Shown here piece by piece: positions 1 through 9,443 of a stretch of DNA of 64,000 nucleotides (the first letter of the stretch is position 1; each line of letters begins with the position of its first letter). This stretch comes from an uncultured Chlorobiaceae bacterium (GTDB lineage Bacteria; Bacteroidota; Chlorobiia; Chlorobiales; Chlorobiaceae): positions 57,167-121,166 of the forward strand of contig CAIJVD010000028.1 in assembly GCA_903824045.1 (NCBI GenBank). Reading direction: 5' to 3'. A program made the translations under genes and the position numbers. The notes under the pieces are model-generated. The model was not told the origin of the DNA. It worked only from the letters and a program-made list of their open reading frames with translations, and ran no database searches.

Positions 1-765
1 CTCCATTTTGGCGACAGCGGCAAACAGATCGCGAAAGGGCATGTTCTGACCGACAACCAGATAACGCTCCCCGGAGCGGCCCCGTTCCCATGCGGCAACA
101 TGCGCATCGGCAACATCGCGGACATCAACAAACCCGGTGCTTCCCGAGGGGGAAACGGGTATCCTGCCGTTGTAGATCAGGCGAAGCACCTCGTTCGACG
201 AGCTGACAGAGGCGGGATTGGCCCGGTCAATGCCGATGACAACTCCGGGATTGACCATCACGACTTCAACGCCCTCGGCCACGCCGCGCAAACCCTCAAG
301 CTCAGCCAGATATTTTGCCTCCATGTATCCGTTCCTCCGCTGCCAGTCCTGGAATGATGTCGTCTCGGTGGAGATGGAGCCGTCCCCAGCAGCGCCAACG
401 GCGGCAATGGAGCTGGTCAGAACAATCCGTCGAACCTTGTTGAGAACGCAGGCGTTGACGACGTTTCGGGTACCGATGACATTGGTATTATAGAGCTGTT
501 CACGGTAGCTGCTGGTATAGGCAATCAGCCCCGCACAGTGGAAAACCGTATCAATACCCTTCAGCGCCTCCATGACGGAGAGCGGATCAAGCAGATCAGC
601 CCTGACAAGCTCAACCGGAAGAGCGTCAAGAAAGGCGCAGTCGGAACTGTTGCGGGCAATAACCCTGATAGCCTGCTGACCGGAAAGCTTTGAAAGGAGT
701 GCGTAGAGAATCTGGGAACCGATATAGCCCGTGGCACCCGTTATGGCAATGGTCGACTTGAGCAT
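1..765 (-). CDS. NAD-dependent epimerase/dehydratase (extended SDR), C-terminus cut off
   Basis: The reading frame runs from an ATG at 765 off the left edge, giving 255 residues without a stop. The N-terminus reads ITGATGYIGS, the glycine-rich dinucleotide-binding motif of extended SDRs. A SSIAAVG stretch and a YMEAK motif (the Tyr-x-x-x-Lys catalytic pair) follow in the usual order, then a VDVRDVADAH segment. The family includes dihydroflavonol-reductase-like and sugar-nucleotide epimerases; the substrate cannot be read from the sequence. It is divergent from the M16 protease, with about 226 bases between them. The missing C-terminal part is a window-edge effect. Confidence 0.9.
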   Translation of the reverse strand, partial: MLKSTIAITGATGYIGSQILYALLSKLSGQQAIRVIARNSSDCAFLDALPVELVRADLLDPLSVMEALKGIDTVFHCAGLIAYTSSYREQLYNTNVIGTRNVVNACVLNKVRRIVLTSSIAAVGAAGDGSISTETTSFQDWQRRNGYMEAKYLAELEGLRGVAEGVEVVMVNPGVVIGIDRANPASVSSSNEVLRLIYNGRIPVSPSGSTGFVDVRDVADAHVAAWERGRSGERYLVVGQNMPFRDLFAAVAKME

Positions 766-991
766 GAAAAGGCTGAATATTTCCGCATTTCTTTTCCAGA
801 TAGCCCAACGACGGGAGTCTCGGGGAACCGTCGTTTTTCTCCTTGCGGGAGGGAGTGGTGCCGGCCCTCAAACGCATCCCGACCCGTCTGGGAGTTCGAT
901 ATCGAGGACAAAGCTTCTCTGTTTACAAAAATAGGAAATAAAACTACATTGCACTCAATTCCTGTAAGAAGCATCATAAAATTTTTCGGTT

Positions 992-2272
992 ATGCCCAGA
1001 GAAAAGCGCCTGAAAAAGGCCGGTTCCGCAGCGGCAGAATTGATCCGCCAGGATGTTCTGCCAAACGGGTTGCGAGTCATAACCGATCCGGTCCCCTATG
1101 TAGAGAGCATCACCCTCGGCATCCAGATCGATGCCGGATCGCGGGATGATCCCGCAGAGTGCCCGGGGCTGGCGCATTTCATTGAACATGCGATCTTCAA
1201 GGGCACGAAGCGGCGAAGCTACATCGATATTGCCAGAAATATCGAAAAACACGGCGGCTACCTCGACGCCTATACCACGAAGGAGCACACCTTCATCTAC
1301 CTCCGCTGCCTTGCCGAGCACCTCGAGCCATCCTTCGACCTGCTCTCCGACCTCGTCTGCGACCCCGTCTTTCCCCCTGAGGAGATCGAGAAGGAGATGG
1401 AGGTTGTCATCGAAGAGATCAGCAGCGTCAACGACACCCCCGAAGAGCTTATTTTCGATGAGTTCGACCTGCGCTCCTTTCCGCGCCATCCGCTCGGCCA
1501 GCCCATCCTCGGCACAGAAAAAAGCGTCGAAAGCTTCAGCCAGACCGACCTGAAAGGGTTCATGCGCCGGCACTATATCCCCCGAAAAATGCTGCTCACC
1601 GCCACGGGGATGGTGGAGCATGACCGGATCATGAAACTCTCGGAACGCTTCCTTGGCTCACTTGCCGAACAGGCTGGAGAGAGCTACCTGCGCAAGCCGT
1701 TTCTGCCAGCTCACTACACCCCCTTTTCGGCAAAACTCAAAAAACAGCTCTTCCAGGCGCAGATTGTTCTCGGCACAGCCATAGCGCGTCATGACCCGCT
1801 CTTCTACAGTCTGATGGTGCTCAACTCAATGCTCGGCAATGGCATGAGCTCACTATTGAACCTCGAGCTCCGCGAAAAACGTGGACTGGCCTACAATGTC
1901 TACTCCTCGCTCTCATTCTATGAGGATATGACCGCGCTGAACATCTATGCCGGAACCGACAGCAACAAAAGCAAGGTTACCCTTGCATTGTTGAGGGAGC
2001 TGCTCCAAAGCGAGGCGCTGCAGAATCCAGACCCCGAAGAGGTGCTTGCGGCCAAAACCAAACTGCTCGGATCCCATATCATGGGCCAGGAAAAGATGAC
2101 ACGAAGAATGTCGCAGATGGCCTCAGACCTCTCCTATTTCGGCCGGTACATAGATCCGGCAGAGAAGAGTGCCGCCATAGGGTCTGTCACGGTGGATGAT
2201 ATCGCCGCAGCCTCAAGGATAATACTGCACGACGCTCCATTCTCAACCCTTGTCTACAAACCGAAACGGTAG
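992..2272 (+). CDS. M16 family zinc peptidase (processing-peptidase-like)
   Basis: The 426-residue protein carries the inverted zinc motif HFIEH at residues 62-66, with downstream acidic residues (EVVIEEI) that supply the third metal ligand in M16 enzymes. The length fits single-chain bacterial PqqL/YmxG-type members of about 420 residues, which act as dimers on short peptides. The C-terminal half contains the ELREKRGLAYNVYS motif typical of the family. It lies 93 bases upstream of trigger factor and may share its transcript. The start is uncertain: no good Shine-Dalgarno precedes the ATG at 992, and a TTG near 1040 would trim 16 residues. Confidence 0.9.
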   Translation: MPREKRLKKAGSAAAELIRQDVLPNGLRVITDPVPYVESITLGIQIDAGSRDDPAECPGLAHFIEHAIFKGTKRRSYIDIARNIEKHGGYLDAYTTKEHTFIYLRCLAEHLEPSFDLLSDLVCDPVFPPEEIEKEMEVVIEEISSVNDTPEELIFDEFDLRSFPRHPLGQPILGTEKSVESFSQTDLKGFMRRHYIPRKMLLTATGMVEHDRIMKLSERFLGSLAEQAGESYLRKPFLPAHYTPFSAKLKKQLFQAQIVLGTAIARHDPLFYSLMVLNSMLGNGMSSLLNLELREKRGLAYNVYSSLSFYEDMTALNIYAGTDSNKSKVTLALLRELLQSEALQNPDPEEVLAAKTKLLGSHIMGQEKMTRRMSQMASDLSYFGRYIDPAEKSAAIGSVTVDDIAAASRIILHDAPFSTLVYKPKR

Positions 2273-2365
2273 CCGACCCCGGAGCGGCGCCCTTTTTTAA
2301 AAGAGTGGATTAATTCGTATCTTCTAAACTTTCATTTTCACAATACCAATTAACCAGAGAGAGCC

Positions 2366-3649
2366 TTGCAAAAGAATATCAAGAACGTCAGCGAAACCGA
2401 ACAGGAGCTGGAAATCATTCTTTCCGCGGAAGAGTTTGGAGCCGAATATACCCAGGAACTGGAAGAGGCAAAGAGAACCGTACAGATCAAGGGATTCAGA
2501 AAAGGACATGCACCTGCAGGCCTGATCAAGAAACTGGCCGGACCAGCCATCGAGGCCTCTATTGCCGAAAAAATGGCTTCCAAGCATTTCGGTGACATTG
2601 TCGATGCCGAAAATATCAAACCGGCGAGCCGCGGTCAGCTCGTCGACTTCACCTTCACACCCGAGCAGCTCACCATCAGGCTCTCCTACGATATCCACCC
2701 TGAATTCGAGCTCAAGGATTACAGCGGCTACACCTTCACACGCTCGAACTATACCGTCTCGGACGAGGATGTTCAGCGCGAAATCAAGCTGATTCTCAAG
2801 GGCCATGGCACACTCGTCAGCATCGATGAGGCCGCATCCGACACCGACACCGTGATTGGTGATGTGACGAGGCTCAACGAGGCAGGAGAACCCGACTCAG
2901 AGCAGAAGACCGAGAACCATCACTTCACACTCGAATACCTCCCTGAGGAGAATCCCTTCCGCAAGGCCCTTACCGGTAAAAAAGCAGGCGAGAGCGTTGA
3001 TGTGACCGCCGATGCCCAGGATGCCGATACGCTGCCGACCACCTTCCGCGTTGCCATCAGCGAAGTCAAGCGCCTTGAGCTGCCTGAGCTGACCGACGAC
3101 TTGGTCAAGGAGATCACCGCAAACCGCCTCGAAACCGCAAAGGACTTCACTGGTGATGTCCGCATACAGATCACCGAGCACTTCACCTCAAAGGCTGACG
3201 AAGATCTTCTCGAATCGATCTCGGCAAAACTGATCGAGGAGAACCCGGTTCCCGCCCCGAAATCCATGATCACCTCTTTCGCGAACATGCTTGTCGAAAA
3301 TGCGAAGCGCCAGATGGGCGGCGGCTTCCCCAAAGGGTTCGACGAGAGCCAGTTCCGCGGCGCCATGGGTCCTAATGCTGAAAAGCATGCCCGCTGGCTT
3401 CTTATCAGCCAGAAAATAGCCGAGCTCTCACAGCTTTCCGTCTCTGACGACGACATCAAGGCATACGCTGAAAAAGAGGCAGAGAAAAACACCGCCATGA
3501 AGGCAGAGGATCTGCTCAACACCTACCTCTCCGCCGAGTTCAGGGACTACATCACCGACACCATCCTCAAGGACAAGATCTACGACATCATCAAGTCGAA
3601 GGTCACCATCACCGAGGAAGATGCACCGATCCCCGCACACAGAGGGTAA
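2366..3649 (+). CDS. tig: Trigger factor
   Basis: Ribosome-associated folding chaperone and peptidyl-prolyl isomerase. The 427-residue product has the ribosome-docking signature GFRKGHAP at residues 43-50. A central FKBP-like region follows (about 150-245, with VIGDVT and NPFRKALTGKKAGES), then a helical C-terminal cradle. The start is a TTG at 2366, preceded by a GAGAGAG purine tract about 3-10 bases upstream; no ATG gives the full N-terminal domain. A strong bidirectional terminator follows. Length and domain order are those of a complete protein. Confidence 0.97.
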   Translation: MQKNIKNVSETEQELEIILSAEEFGAEYTQELEEAKRTVQIKGFRKGHAPAGLIKKLAGPAIEASIAEKMASKHFGDIVDAENIKPASRGQLVDFTFTPEQLTIRLSYDIHPEFELKDYSGYTFTRSNYTVSDEDVQREIKLILKGHGTLVSIDEAASDTDTVIGDVTRLNEAGEPDSEQKTENHHFTLEYLPEENPFRKALTGKKAGESVDVTADAQDADTLPTTFRVAISEVKRLELPELTDDLVKEITANRLETAKDFTGDVRIQITEHFTSKADEDLLESISAKLIEENPVPAPKSMITSFANMLVENAKRQMGGGFPKGFDESQFRGAMGPNAEKHARWLLISQKIAELSQLSVSDDDIKAYAEKEAEKNTAMKAEDLLNTYLSAEFRDYITDTILKDKIYDIIKSKVTITEEDAPIPAHRG

Positions 3650-3670
3650 GCAGAAAGAAGAAAACGCAAT

Positions 3671-3711
3671 AAAAAAGGCAGAAGACTACCATCCGGTCTT
3701 CTGCCTTTTTT
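3671..3711. terminator. Bidirectional rho-independent terminator between tig and acpS
   Basis: A perfect inverted repeat has arms AAAAAAGGCAGAAGAC and GTCTTCTGCCTTTTTT around a short ATCCG-containing loop, with A-runs on the left and T-runs on the right. It therefore works for tig on the plus strand and acpS on the minus strand, which converge here. Confidence 0.9.
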
Positions 3712-3747
3712 AGTTTGTCCCTGCCATCCTTGCCCACAAAGCTTTTA

Positions 3748-4107
3748 CTAAGGCTCAAGCAGTGCCATGGCAATCGCTGATGTTCTGTCGTGGGCAATCG
3801 AAATCTTCATCCTCTGCCCCTCGGGAAAAGATGCAGCATCAACCGGGCGCACAAACGGGCGGCCCCGCTCATCATTGAGAATTTCAAAGCTCTTCCAGTG
3901 AACCTTTGCTGAAAAACCCGTCCCAAGCGCCTTGACGACCGCCTCCTTGGCCGCAAACCGGCCCGCCACGCTGGCCACAACCTGCGGCTTGTGCATGCAG
4001 ATAGCTATCTCCCCTTCGGAGAGAAAGCGCTGAAGAAACCTCATGCCAAAGCGACTGTAGAGCGTTTCGATCCGGTCAAGATCGACAATATCAACACCTA
4101 CCTCCAT
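3748..4107 (-). CDS. acpS: Holo-[acyl-carrier-protein] synthase
   Basis: Transfers 4'-phosphopantetheine from CoA to apo-ACP for fatty acid synthesis. The 119-residue product starts MEVGVDIVDLDRIE, containing the metal-binding Asp of the family, and has the second signature FAAKEAVVKALG in the middle. The ATG at 4107 was chosen because the conserved N-terminus begins there; the frame stays open upstream but that part overlaps nadC in another frame. It lies 14 bases downstream of nadC on the same strand, so the two are probably co-transcribed. Confidence 0.95.
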   Translation of the reverse strand: MEVGVDIVDLDRIETLYSRFGMRFLQRFLSEGEIAICMHKPQVVASVAGRFAAKEAVVKALGTGFSAKVHWKSFEILNDERGRPFVRPVDAASFPEGQRMKISIAHDRTSAIAMALLEP

Positions 4108-4121
4108 AATCCGGCCTCCCC

Positions 4122-4997
4122 TCAAGCGAGCGCAATCGTCATTGAAAGATCCAGAGCCCTGACGCTGTGCGTAAGCTCCCCGATTGAAATGAAATCCACC
4201 CCCGTCTCGGCCACCTCCTGAACATTGTGCATGCCGATATTTCCCGATGCCTCCAGTTGCACGCTGGCGCATGCGGTTTTGGCATAATCGACAGCCTCCT
4301 TCATCAAATCGAGGGTGAAATTATCGAGCAGGATGATGTCAGGAACGCATACCAACGCGCGGCTCAGCTCATCGAGAGAGCGCACCTCAGCTTCGATCTT
4401 GACGTCAAGCTGCTGCTTTTCGCGGTATATCTGAGCCCTGCGGATGGCGGGAGCAATGCCTCCGGAAGCGTCAATATGGTTATCCTTGATGAGGATCATG
4501 TCGAAGAGCCCGAAGCGGTGGTTTACCCCGCCGCCGATGCGGACCGCCTCCTTGTCGAAATAGCGCAGGCCTGGCACCGTTTTGCGGGTATCGAGTATTT
4601 TTGCATTTGTATGGCTCACCTTGTCGACAAAGCTCCTGGTTCTGGTCGCAATGCCCGACATCCGCTGCATGAAGTTGAGCGCAGTCCGCTCACCGAGCAG
4701 CAGAGGGGAGAGCATGCCCGTCACCTCCAGAATCAGCTCCCCGCGTCTGACAGCCTGGCCGTCACGGCAATGCAGAGTGACCGAAAGAGCGTGGTCACAG
4801 GCAGCGAACACCTGGAGAGCGACATCAACGCCCCCAATAACTCCATCCTCCTTCGCCTTGATAACCGCACTGCCCTCCCTGCCGGGTTCGATGGTGGCCA
4901 TCGTCGTGATATCACCGGTATAGCGATCCTCCTCGAGAGCCAGCATGATCGCCCGTGAGCGGCACCCTTCGTAAAAGTCGTTTCGAGCCTTGTTCAT
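4122..4997 (-). CDS. nadC: Nicotinate-nucleotide pyrophosphorylase (quinolinate phosphoribosyltransferase)
   Basis: Converts quinolinate and PRPP to nicotinate mononucleotide in de novo NAD synthesis. The 291-residue protein shows the family landmarks TGDITT near the N-terminus, ERTALNFMQRMSGIAT, the DTRKTVPGLR segment, and the KIEAEVRSLDEL and DIILLDN phosphate-binding strands. The ATG at 4997 is preferred over an in-frame GTG at 5009 because AGGTGG lies about 8 bases upstream of the ATG. It is followed closely by acpS. Confidence 0.97.
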   Translation of the reverse strand: MNKARNDFYEGCRSRAIMLALEEDRYTGDITTMATIEPGREGSAVIKAKEDGVIGGVDVALQVFAACDHALSVTLHCRDGQAVRRGELILEVTGMLSPLLLGERTALNFMQRMSGIATRTRSFVDKVSHTNAKILDTRKTVPGLRYFDKEAVRIGGGVNHRFGLFDMILIKDNHIDASGGIAPAIRRAQIYREKQQLDVKIEAEVRSLDELSRALVCVPDIILLDNFTLDLMKEAVDYAKTACASVQLEASGNIGMHNVQEVAETGVDFISIGELTHSVRALDLSMTIALA

Positions 4998-5177
4998 GTT
5001 CGTTACCACCTGGTTGTATTTTCGGAGAGTTGCACCGTGCGGTCAATTTACATTTTTCGATTTTGATTTCAGACTTTTGTCGCTAACATTGTTAGCTTTA
5101 GAGAGTCTCTGAAGCATTGGCAAAGAGAGGAAATTGCCAGGGGTCACCCTTCCTGAAACCCGTTATCTGATTGTGTT

Positions 5178-5552
5178 ATGGCACACCACCGAGCCTCATG
5201 CGTCCGGTTGACAAATATGGTCTTCTATGCTCACCACGGGGTATTGAAGGAAGAGCACAGGGTCGGGGCGAAATATGAGGTCGACGCTGAGCTCTATTTC
5301 GAATTCACCGAAGCGGCAAAACAAGACGACATCACTAAAACCATCGATTACGGAGCGGTCTACCGCAAAATCAGCGAAGCGTTGACCGAAAGAAAATTCT
5401 TCCTCATTGAAGCGGTATCCTACGAGATTGCCAACGACCTTCTGCGCGACTTTGCGATTATTGAAAGCCTCACTATCAGGGTACGCAAACGCAACCCTCC
5501 GGTCGACGGGATCTGCGACTACGCCGAGGCCGAATACTCAACCTCGCGCTAA
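5178..5552 (+). CDS. folB: Dihydroneopterin aldolase
   Basis: Cleaves 7,8-dihydroneopterin to 6-hydroxymethyl-7,8-dihydropterin in folate synthesis. The 124-residue length fits the one-domain tunnel-fold family. The conserved N-terminal pattern VFYAHHGVLKEEHRVG and the later TIDYGAVY and LIEAVSYEIAN segments are present. folK follows after 12 bases, so the two sequential folate enzymes form an operon divergent from nadC. Confidence 0.95.
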   Translation: MAHHRASCVRLTNMVFYAHHGVLKEEHRVGAKYEVDAELYFEFTEAAKQDDITKTIDYGAVYRKISEALTERKFFLIEAVSYEIANDLLRDFAIIESLTIRVRKRNPPVDGICDYAEAEYSTSR

Positions 5553-5564
5553 CAACTCACACTG

Positions 5565-6086
5565 ATGCACACGGCGTTTATCGGAATCGGTTCAAACATA
5601 GGGGATCGCCTTCTGCACCTCCAGGAGGCGGTCGATCACCTGGAACTGATTGACTCCACCTCAGTCTCTCGACTCTCTGCGGTATACATGACCGAGCCGG
5701 TCGGCGAAACGGAGCAGGCGCGGTTCTACAATGCGGTTGTTGGTGTCGAAACAGCTCTCACGCCTGAAGAGCTCAGACGACGCTGCAAGAAAATCGAGCA
5801 GGAACTTGGAAGGCCGGAAGCCTATCGCAAATGGAGCCCGAGGGTCATTGACCTCGACATCCTCCTCTACGACGACCTCTCTATCGATACTCCCGAACTC
5901 ACGATTCCTCACCCGGAACTGCATGAACGGAAGTTTGTGCTGATCCCGCTTCTCGACATTGCCAATCCCGTCCACCCCGCACTCCAGAAGAGCATCCTCG
6001 AACTGCTCGACCGCTGCGCAGACCGCTCGGTGCTGATCATGCTCAAAGAGCCGCTTCGGCATAAAAAAAGACGGGCCACCAGATAA
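5565..6086 (+). CDS. folK: 2-amino-4-hydroxy-6-hydroxymethyldihydropteridine pyrophosphokinase (HPPK)
   Basis: Pyrophosphorylates the FolB product. The 173-residue protein begins with the IGIGSNIGDR motif typical of HPPK and contains the signature RKWSPRVIDLDILLYDD and the pterin/ATP-binding TIPHPELHERKFVLIPL stretch. Its last codons overlap the terminator hairpin that serves the convergent ArsA-like gene. Confidence 0.96.
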   Translation: MHTAFIGIGSNIGDRLLHLQEAVDHLELIDSTSVSRLSAVYMTEPVGETEQARFYNAVVGVETALTPEELRRRCKKIEQELGRPEAYRKWSPRVIDLDILLYDDLSIDTPELTIPHPELHERKFVLIPLLDIANPVHPALQKSILELLDRCADRSVLIMLKEPLRHKKRRATR

Positions 6087-6097
6087 GCAACCCGTCA
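6063..6097 (-). terminator. Terminator for the downstream ArsA-like gene
   Basis: On the minus strand a GACGGG...CCCGTC stem with a loop of about 15 bases is followed by seven Ts. It lies just past the stop of the ATPase gene at 6124 and inside the 3' end of folK. The stem is only 6 bp, so efficiency is uncertain. Confidence 0.6.
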
Positions 6098-6123
6098 AAA
6101 AAACTTTGCCGGCCAATCAATAC

Positions 6124-7278
6124 TCAGTTGGCAAATGTGATGTTCAAATTTCCCTCGATAAAATCAGCACCCTCGGTCTTCCGGCCAACAAGAACATTGG
6201 GCAGAATAATGCTTTTGCGGAAATTGTTGATATCGACAAGAAGCTCGTCACCCTTGATATTGACATTGAGCTTGGTAACCTCAACGTTCGGCAGATAGAG
6301 CTTAAGCACATACTTGCCGTTGACCTTCTCAAGGATTTGGGTCTTCTCATTGGTATAGAGAACCGCCGCGGGATTTTTGTCCTCAAACATCTCCTTGCTC
6401 AGCTCATAAAGGCGATCGGTATTGATAATCTCGGCCGTCGACTGTTTCACCCTGAAAATGGGCACCGGGTAGAAGCAGTTTTCAATAACCCTCAGATACT
6501 TGGTCTGGATATCGATGAGGCTCTGCAGGTAGGTGTCGTTTGAGCTCGTCGGAAGAATCTTGTTGACGACAGCCGCATCCAGCTTGTAGCCGAAAAGGTT
6601 GAGATAGGTCTGCACCCGCAGGGCTTCCTTTATCACCATGTTTTCGGGATTGAGCACAACTCGGAAGGTGGTGATAGACTTGTCCTGAAGCATTTGGTGA
6701 AGTTCCTTCATGTGCTCATTAACTTCCGGCATGAGCTTGAAGATGTTTTTCTTCGGCATGAATTTGCTCAGGAGCGGAGCCGCAAAGCCAATGGCCTTGG
6801 AGTGCCAGCCTCCGATTTTTTCCGAGTACCAGCCGTATGATTCCGGCATGCCGAGCAGACGCATGGTCTCTCCGGTCGGAGCTGCATCAACAACGACAAC
6901 ATCATAATTACCTGATTTTGCAGCCTTCCAGATATAGCGAAGGCTGATCATCTCCTCCATGCCAGGCATGATAGCCAGCTCCTCGGCCACAATCTCGTTG
7001 GCTCCGTCGTGCATCAGAATAGAGGAGAAATAGGAGTAGAGCTCGCTCCAGTTCTCCCTGATCTCCGCAAGCACATTCACCTCCATGGCAAAGAGATTCT
7101 TTTCAACCTCGACCGGAGTCGACGAAAGCTCCACACTGAGCGCATCGGCAAGACTGTGGGCAACATCGGTGCTCATGATCAGAACCCGCTGGCCTCTTCG
7201 GGCAATTGCCGTTGCCGTTGAGGCGGAAACAGTGGTTTTTCCGACCCCGCCTTTGCCCAGGTAAAGAATAATTCTCAT
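6124..7278 (-). CDS. ArsA/Get3-like ATPase with HSP20-like tail (chlorosome island, distal copy)
   Basis: A 384-residue SIMIBI-class ATPase. The deviant Walker A GKGGVGKT is at residues 8-15, switch I contains [12 protein letters not shown], and switch II contains [12 protein letters not shown]. After the ATPase domain, about 80 C-terminal residues ([16 protein letters not shown] onward) resemble the small alpha-crystallin-like domain found at the end of many bacterial ArsA proteins. It is single-domain like eukaryotic Get3, not a tandem arsenite-pump ArsA. It holds only one cysteine, so it lacks the Cys triad that binds arsenite; resistance is therefore unlikely. It sits 42 bases downstream of the 537-residue protein gene in the csm island. 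A role in targeting or folding chlorosome or membrane proteins is my inference. Confidence 0.88.
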   Translation of the reverse strand: MRIILYLGKGGVGKTTVSASTATAIARRGQRVLIMSTDVAHSLADALSVELSSTPVEVEKNLFAMEVNVLAEIRENWSELYSYFSSILMHDGANEIVAEELAIMPGMEEMISLRYIWKAAKSGNYDVVVVDAAPTGETMRLLGMPESYGWYSEKIGGWHSKAIGFAAPLLSKFMPKKNIFKLMPEVNEHMKELHQMLQDKSITTFRVVLNPENMVIKEALRVQTYLNLFGYKLDAAVVNKILPTSSNDTYLQSLIDIQTKYLRVIENCFYPVPIFRVKQSTAEIINTDRLYELSKEMFEDKNPAAVLYTNEKTQILEKVNGKYVLKLYLPNVEVTKLNVNIKGDELLVDINNFRKSIILPNVLVGRKTEGADFIEGNLNITFAN

Positions 7279-7320
7279 GGTGGTAATAAAGTGGACTTGC
7301 TGTTCTTGGTACGTCTGTTA

Positions 7321-8934
7321 CTATAAAACCTCTCCCTTCTTTTCCTCTCCCGCACCCTCGGCAGGAGCGCTCTTTTCACCCTCGATCTCCTCCGGCATAG
7401 TGAAACCCTCGAAAGCCGAAGCTATCTCTTCAGGGTCGGGCCATTCCGGTGAAGCGCTGCTTTCCTTCGCTGAAGCATCGGCCTTAACCTTTTCAGCGAT
7501 GATCGTGATTTTTTTCCGGGAACCCGAAGCTTCATCCTCACCCTCACCGGAAAGCGGCTTCGTTGCCGTTTCAGGAAAATCCGGTTCGGAGAGCGGCGTG
7601 TCCATGAGCATCATGTCCTTGACAATTGAAGGGATCTCGGCATCGTCAGCGGTGATTGAGATCTTCTTGCGACGCCCGACGAGCTCATCCTGGTGACCAT
7701 CTGAGGGTACGCTGCTTTTGGCAGATGCAGTTGAAACACTGTCGGCGATGCCTGCCGCCGCATCATGGCCGAAACAGTCCTCGGTAAGAGGCGAGTCGGC
7801 ATCACTGGTAATACGAATATTCTTCCTCTTGTAGGAGCTGTCATCGACGGCAAAGAAATCCCGTTCACTCTTGTTATTGGCGGGTGCTCCTTCGGCAGGA
7901 CTACCGGTTTTTTGTGCAGGATTTTGCGTTTTGCGCTTGGGTGGCGCGCTAAAACTTGAGGAGAGCTTGATAAGCTTTCCAACTGAACCGATCATGCCGT
8001 CATTCTGAACGGCAGTTTTGACGATATTCATCACGAACCGCTCGGCCTGGGGGTTTTCCGATATATTGGTCAATAGATCGTTCAGCGCGGTCAGCATGCC
8101 CGGAACGTGCCGCAGATCCTGCTTGACCTGGTCACGAAGCCGGAAAGGGGCATCGCCGATCAGATCCTTGATTGAGCCGGCAATGCCTTTCAGTGAGACC
8201 GGATCGCCTGACATAATCCCTTCAAGACCCCTCATCGCATCTGCCGGAGAGAACCCTCCCGACTGCTGCTCTCCGCCTGGCGACTCTGCGGGCGCATACC
8301 CTGTGTTCTGGTGTGGAATATCCGGGTTGGCATACCCTATAGCTGCCTTGTACTGCTCAAGCAGATCCTGCCCGTAGCCGATGCTGCTGTCGGCCTGAAC
8401 CGGACCGGAAGGGTCGAAATTGACACTCAGCGTACGCACAGGGCATGCCGAGCGCGCGGCATGAAGTACCGCAGCTGAGACATCGTCAGGCAGGGGTTGA
8501 CGGAAATTGGTGCCGAGATGCTCTTCGATAATCGACTCGATAACGGTATGAAGCTTGACGATCTGCTCCGCCTCGCGCCGTTCAACCATATCGAAAATCA
8601 CATAGACCGGCTCCTTGCCCTCCCTGCGTACCTTGAGGTTAAGGGTGGAAAAATCATGATCCTTGTTCCGGCTGCTCAGTGAAACGGACCCAAGCTCAAA
8701 GCGGTCGAGAAAATCTTTTGCGGAACCTCTGGCCCAGAGGTAGACCGCCTTGTCTGAATAGACGAGATAATCCTGAAACGCAATATTGCCGACCCGCTCC
8801 TGATGGGATTCATAGAAGACACCGTCAAAAAAAGCAACGGGATGCTCGCCGGCATTCATGAGACCCTTCTGAAAAAACTCAGCCACATCGTTCTGCTCAC
8901 TCTGAGCGGAAACATACAAAGATATATTAGCCAT
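7321..8934 (-). CDS. Unknown chlorosome-island protein with PH-like N-terminus and repeated basic motif
   Basis: A 537-residue protein I do not recognise as a named family. Residues 1-140 look like a compact alpha/beta domain with alternating hydrophobic strands (DYLVYSDKAVYLWARG, PVYVIFDMVERREAEQIV), resembling a bacterial PH-like fold. Residues 225-325 are helical and amphipathic. Residues 330-537 are low-complexity, rich in Glu, Asp, Ser and Pro, and so probably disordered. Three copies of a short basic-beta motif sit in that tail: RKNIRIT near 370, RRKKISIT near 421 and SRKKITII near 472. There is no signal peptide or membrane segment. It is co-directional with csmC-csmA upstream and the ArsA-like gene downstream, which suggests a role in chlorosome biology. 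Confidence 0.8.
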   Translation of the reverse strand: MANISLYVSAQSEQNDVAEFFQKGLMNAGEHPVAFFDGVFYESHQERVGNIAFQDYLVYSDKAVYLWARGSAKDFLDRFELGSVSLSSRNKDHDFSTLNLKVRREGKEPVYVIFDMVERREAEQIVKLHTVIESIIEEHLGTNFRQPLPDDVSAAVLHAARSACPVRTLSVNFDPSGPVQADSSIGYGQDLLEQYKAAIGYANPDIPHQNTGYAPAESPGGEQQSGGFSPADAMRGLEGIMSGDPVSLKGIAGSIKDLIGDAPFRLRDQVKQDLRHVPGMLTALNDLLTNISENPQAERFVMNIVKTAVQNDGMIGSVGKLIKLSSSFSAPPKRKTQNPAQKTGSPAEGAPANNKSERDFFAVDDSSYKRKNIRITSDADSPLTEDCFGHDAAAGIADSVSTASAKSSVPSDGHQDELVGRRKKISITADDAEIPSIVKDMMLMDTPLSEPDFPETATKPLSGEGEDEASGSRKKITIIAEKVKADASAKESSASPEWPDPEEIASAFEGFTMPEEIEGEKSAPAEGAGEEKKGEVL

Positions 8935-9140
8935 TACCCTACCCGTTCACTTAGCACTTACTATTGAATTTGAACCGAAATCTATCAAAATTTTGGTAGA
9001 AAGAGAAATAACCTGATCGCTCGCAACCGGCTATTTTCAAGGCAGGAGGGCCTTGCCCAAAGTGGCGTTTATAAGGAAAAGGGGGGGGGCAATTCATCAA
9101 AGGGAAGGGGGACGGAAGATTATTTCGTCCGGTGCAGGGC

Positions 9141-9178
9141 AAAAAAAAGGCAGTGAAACATCTCTGGTCACTGCCTTG
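9141..9178 (-). terminator. Terminator after csmA
   Basis: On the minus strand AAGGCAGTGA and TCACTGCCTT form a perfect 10-bp stem around a short loop, followed directly by eight Ts. It lies 23 bases after the csmA stop and should end the abundant csm transcript. Confidence 0.93.
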
Positions 9179-9200
9179 TCTACGATGCAGCTCTTGTCGC

Positions 9201-9443
9201 TTATTTGGCGAACTTTGAGTCAACTTCCTTTGAAGGAACAGCATAGCCTGTAGCTTCAGGAGAACCGCCACGAAGGCTAACGCCACTTCCTGCGCTGCCA
9301 TAAGCATTGCGATTGATTCTCATGGTACCTTTGCCCAGAGAGTCAAACAGCATCCCGACAGTCTCCCAGTGACCTTCAACCATCACTTCAAAAATGCGAC
9401 CGGCGGATGCCAGGATATCGGTAAATACGCCACCACCACTCAT
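9201..9443 (-). CDS. csmA: Chlorosome baseplate protein CsmA (bacteriochlorophyll a-binding), precursor
   Basis: CsmA forms the paracrystalline baseplate that passes excitation energy from the chlorosome to the FMO protein. The 80-residue product begins [20 protein letters not shown] and has His25 in VEGHWETVG, the residue known to bind BChl a. In characterised species about 20 C-terminal residues are removed to give a 59-residue mature protein; the extra tail is present here. An AGGAGG Shine-Dalgarno lies about 6 bases before the ATG, fitting very high expression. csmC is 144 bases upstream, and a strong terminator follows. Confidence 0.98.
   Translation of the reverse strand: MSGGGVFTDILASAGRIFEVMVEGHWETVGMLFDSLGKGTMRINRNAYGSAGSGVSLRGGSPEATGYAVPSKEVDSKFAK

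Noticed and set aside
5082-5096. GCTAAC-ATT-GTTAGC palindrome between nadC and folB, a possible operator
   Set aside because: Arms are only 6 bp and there is no second copy in the window; chance is likely in AT-rich spacer.
9081-9089. Run of nine Gs upstream of the 537-residue protein gene, possible phase-variation tract
   Set aside because: It is non-coding, about 150 bases from the gene start, and next to the csmA terminator; no promoter spacing could be shown.
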